Assembly (NCBI RefSeq): GCF_019890725.1
Contig: NZ_JAINZZ010000002.1
Span: forward strand, 248,001 to 312,000
Length of the DNA stretch: 64,000 nucleotides
Origin: Actinacidiphila acidipaludis
GTDB lineage: Bacteria > Actinomycetota > Actinomycetes > Streptomycetales > Streptomycetaceae
Direction of reading: 5' to 3'
The notes under the pieces were generated by a model. That model saw only the letters and a program-made list of their open reading frames with translations. It was not told where the DNA came from and ran no database searches. This document shows, piece by piece, positions 63,801 to 64,000 of this stretch. A program made the translations under genes and the position numbers. Each line of letters begins with the position of its first letter. Positions within the stretch are counted from its first letter, which is position 1.

Positions 63801-64000
63801 ATGAGCCGCATGCCAGCTCTGACCCGCGCGGAAGCCGAGACCCGCGCCCGCGACCTGTCCGTCCAGCGCTACGCGATCGACCTCGACCTCACCAGGGGCG
63901 AGGAGATCTTCGGATCGACCACGGTGATCCGGTTCACGGCGCTCCAGGACTGCGACACCTTCGTCGAACTCAGACCCGCCGCGCTGCACCGCGCCGAACT
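63801..64000 (+). CDS. pepN: Aminopeptidase N, N-terminal part
   Basis: Only the first 66 codons are in the window. The sequence LTRAEAETRARDLSVQRYAIDLDLTRG and TTVIRFTALQDCDTFVELRPAALH matches the start of actinobacterial M1 family aminopeptidase N, a zinc enzyme that removes N-terminal residues from peptides. The catalytic HExxH site would lie beyond the window. ATG 63801 follows GTGAGGC; ATG 63810 is an alternative. Confidence 0.88.
   Translation, partial: MSRMPALTRAEAETRARDLSVQRYAIDLDLTRGEEIFGSTTVIRFTALQDCDTFVELRPAALHRAE

Overview
The window is a stretch of chromosomal core from a high-GC actinomycete, most likely Streptomyces or a close relative. The base composition is strongly GC-rich, GTG and TTG starts are common, and neighbouring genes often overlap at GTGA or ATGA. 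The gene order (mraY-murD-ftsW-murG-ftsQ-ftsZ-pgeF-yggS-sepF-yggT-divIVA, then ileS, lspA, dnaE, his, trp, lgt and gltBD) matches, from memory, the ftsZ-to-gltB region of the Streptomyces coelicolor chromosome. As in Streptomyces, murC is absent from the division cluster, a bifunctional priA replaces hisA and trpF, and a trpM-like small gene lies in front of trpB. I saw no tRNA, rRNA, insertion sequence, prophage or CRISPR array.

Layout. 1-10.5 kb: cell wall and division cluster, ending with polar-growth protein DivIVA. 10.5-14.2 kb: ileS on the minus strand behind a T-box leader. 14.5-22.9 kb: a TraR/DksA-type protein with a long Ala/Lys-rich region, lspA, rluD, an acetyltransferase, a Na+/H+ antiporter, an MscS-type channel, an alpha/beta hydrolase, a DsbA-like protein and a membrane protein. 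23-26.6 kb: dnaE. 26.6-34.1 kb: mostly poorly characterised genes: a 56-residue hydrophilic protein, a NYN-domain protein, an ABC-2 transporter, a YbaK deacylase, a LON-domain protein and a beta-solenoid-like membrane protein. 34.4-40.4 kb: hisD-hisC-hisB-(small membrane protein)-hisH-priA-ridA-hisF, followed by the remnant of an MFS transporter. 41-51.7 kb: hisI, trpE, a secreted S53 peptidase, three small membrane or hypothetical genes, trpC, trpM, trpB and trpA. 51.8-54.7 kb: a second DsbA-like protein, lgt and a VIT-family transporter. 55.1-61.1 kb: glutamate synthase gltBD. 61.3-64 kb: a putative zinc metallopeptidase, a serpin and the start of pepN.

How the genes work together. lgt and lspA are the first two lipoprotein-processing steps. 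The his and trp genes share PriA, which supplies both HisA and TrpF activity; glutamine is used by HisH and TrpE, and gltBD feeds glutamate into the same economy. Regulation visible in the sequence includes the ileS T-box, many probable leaderless promoters (TAnnnT 6-10 nt before the start codon), a GlnR-like site before gltB, an iron-box-like site before the VIT gene, and strong hairpins between convergent genes.

No wholly new multi-gene system is evident. The least explained items are the metallopeptidase-serpin pair at the right end, the histone-tail-like TraR/DksA protein that lacks its fourth zinc cysteine, a 12-base motif repeated before three unrelated genes, a 26-bp perfect inverted repeat inside the his cluster, and the solenoid membrane protein.
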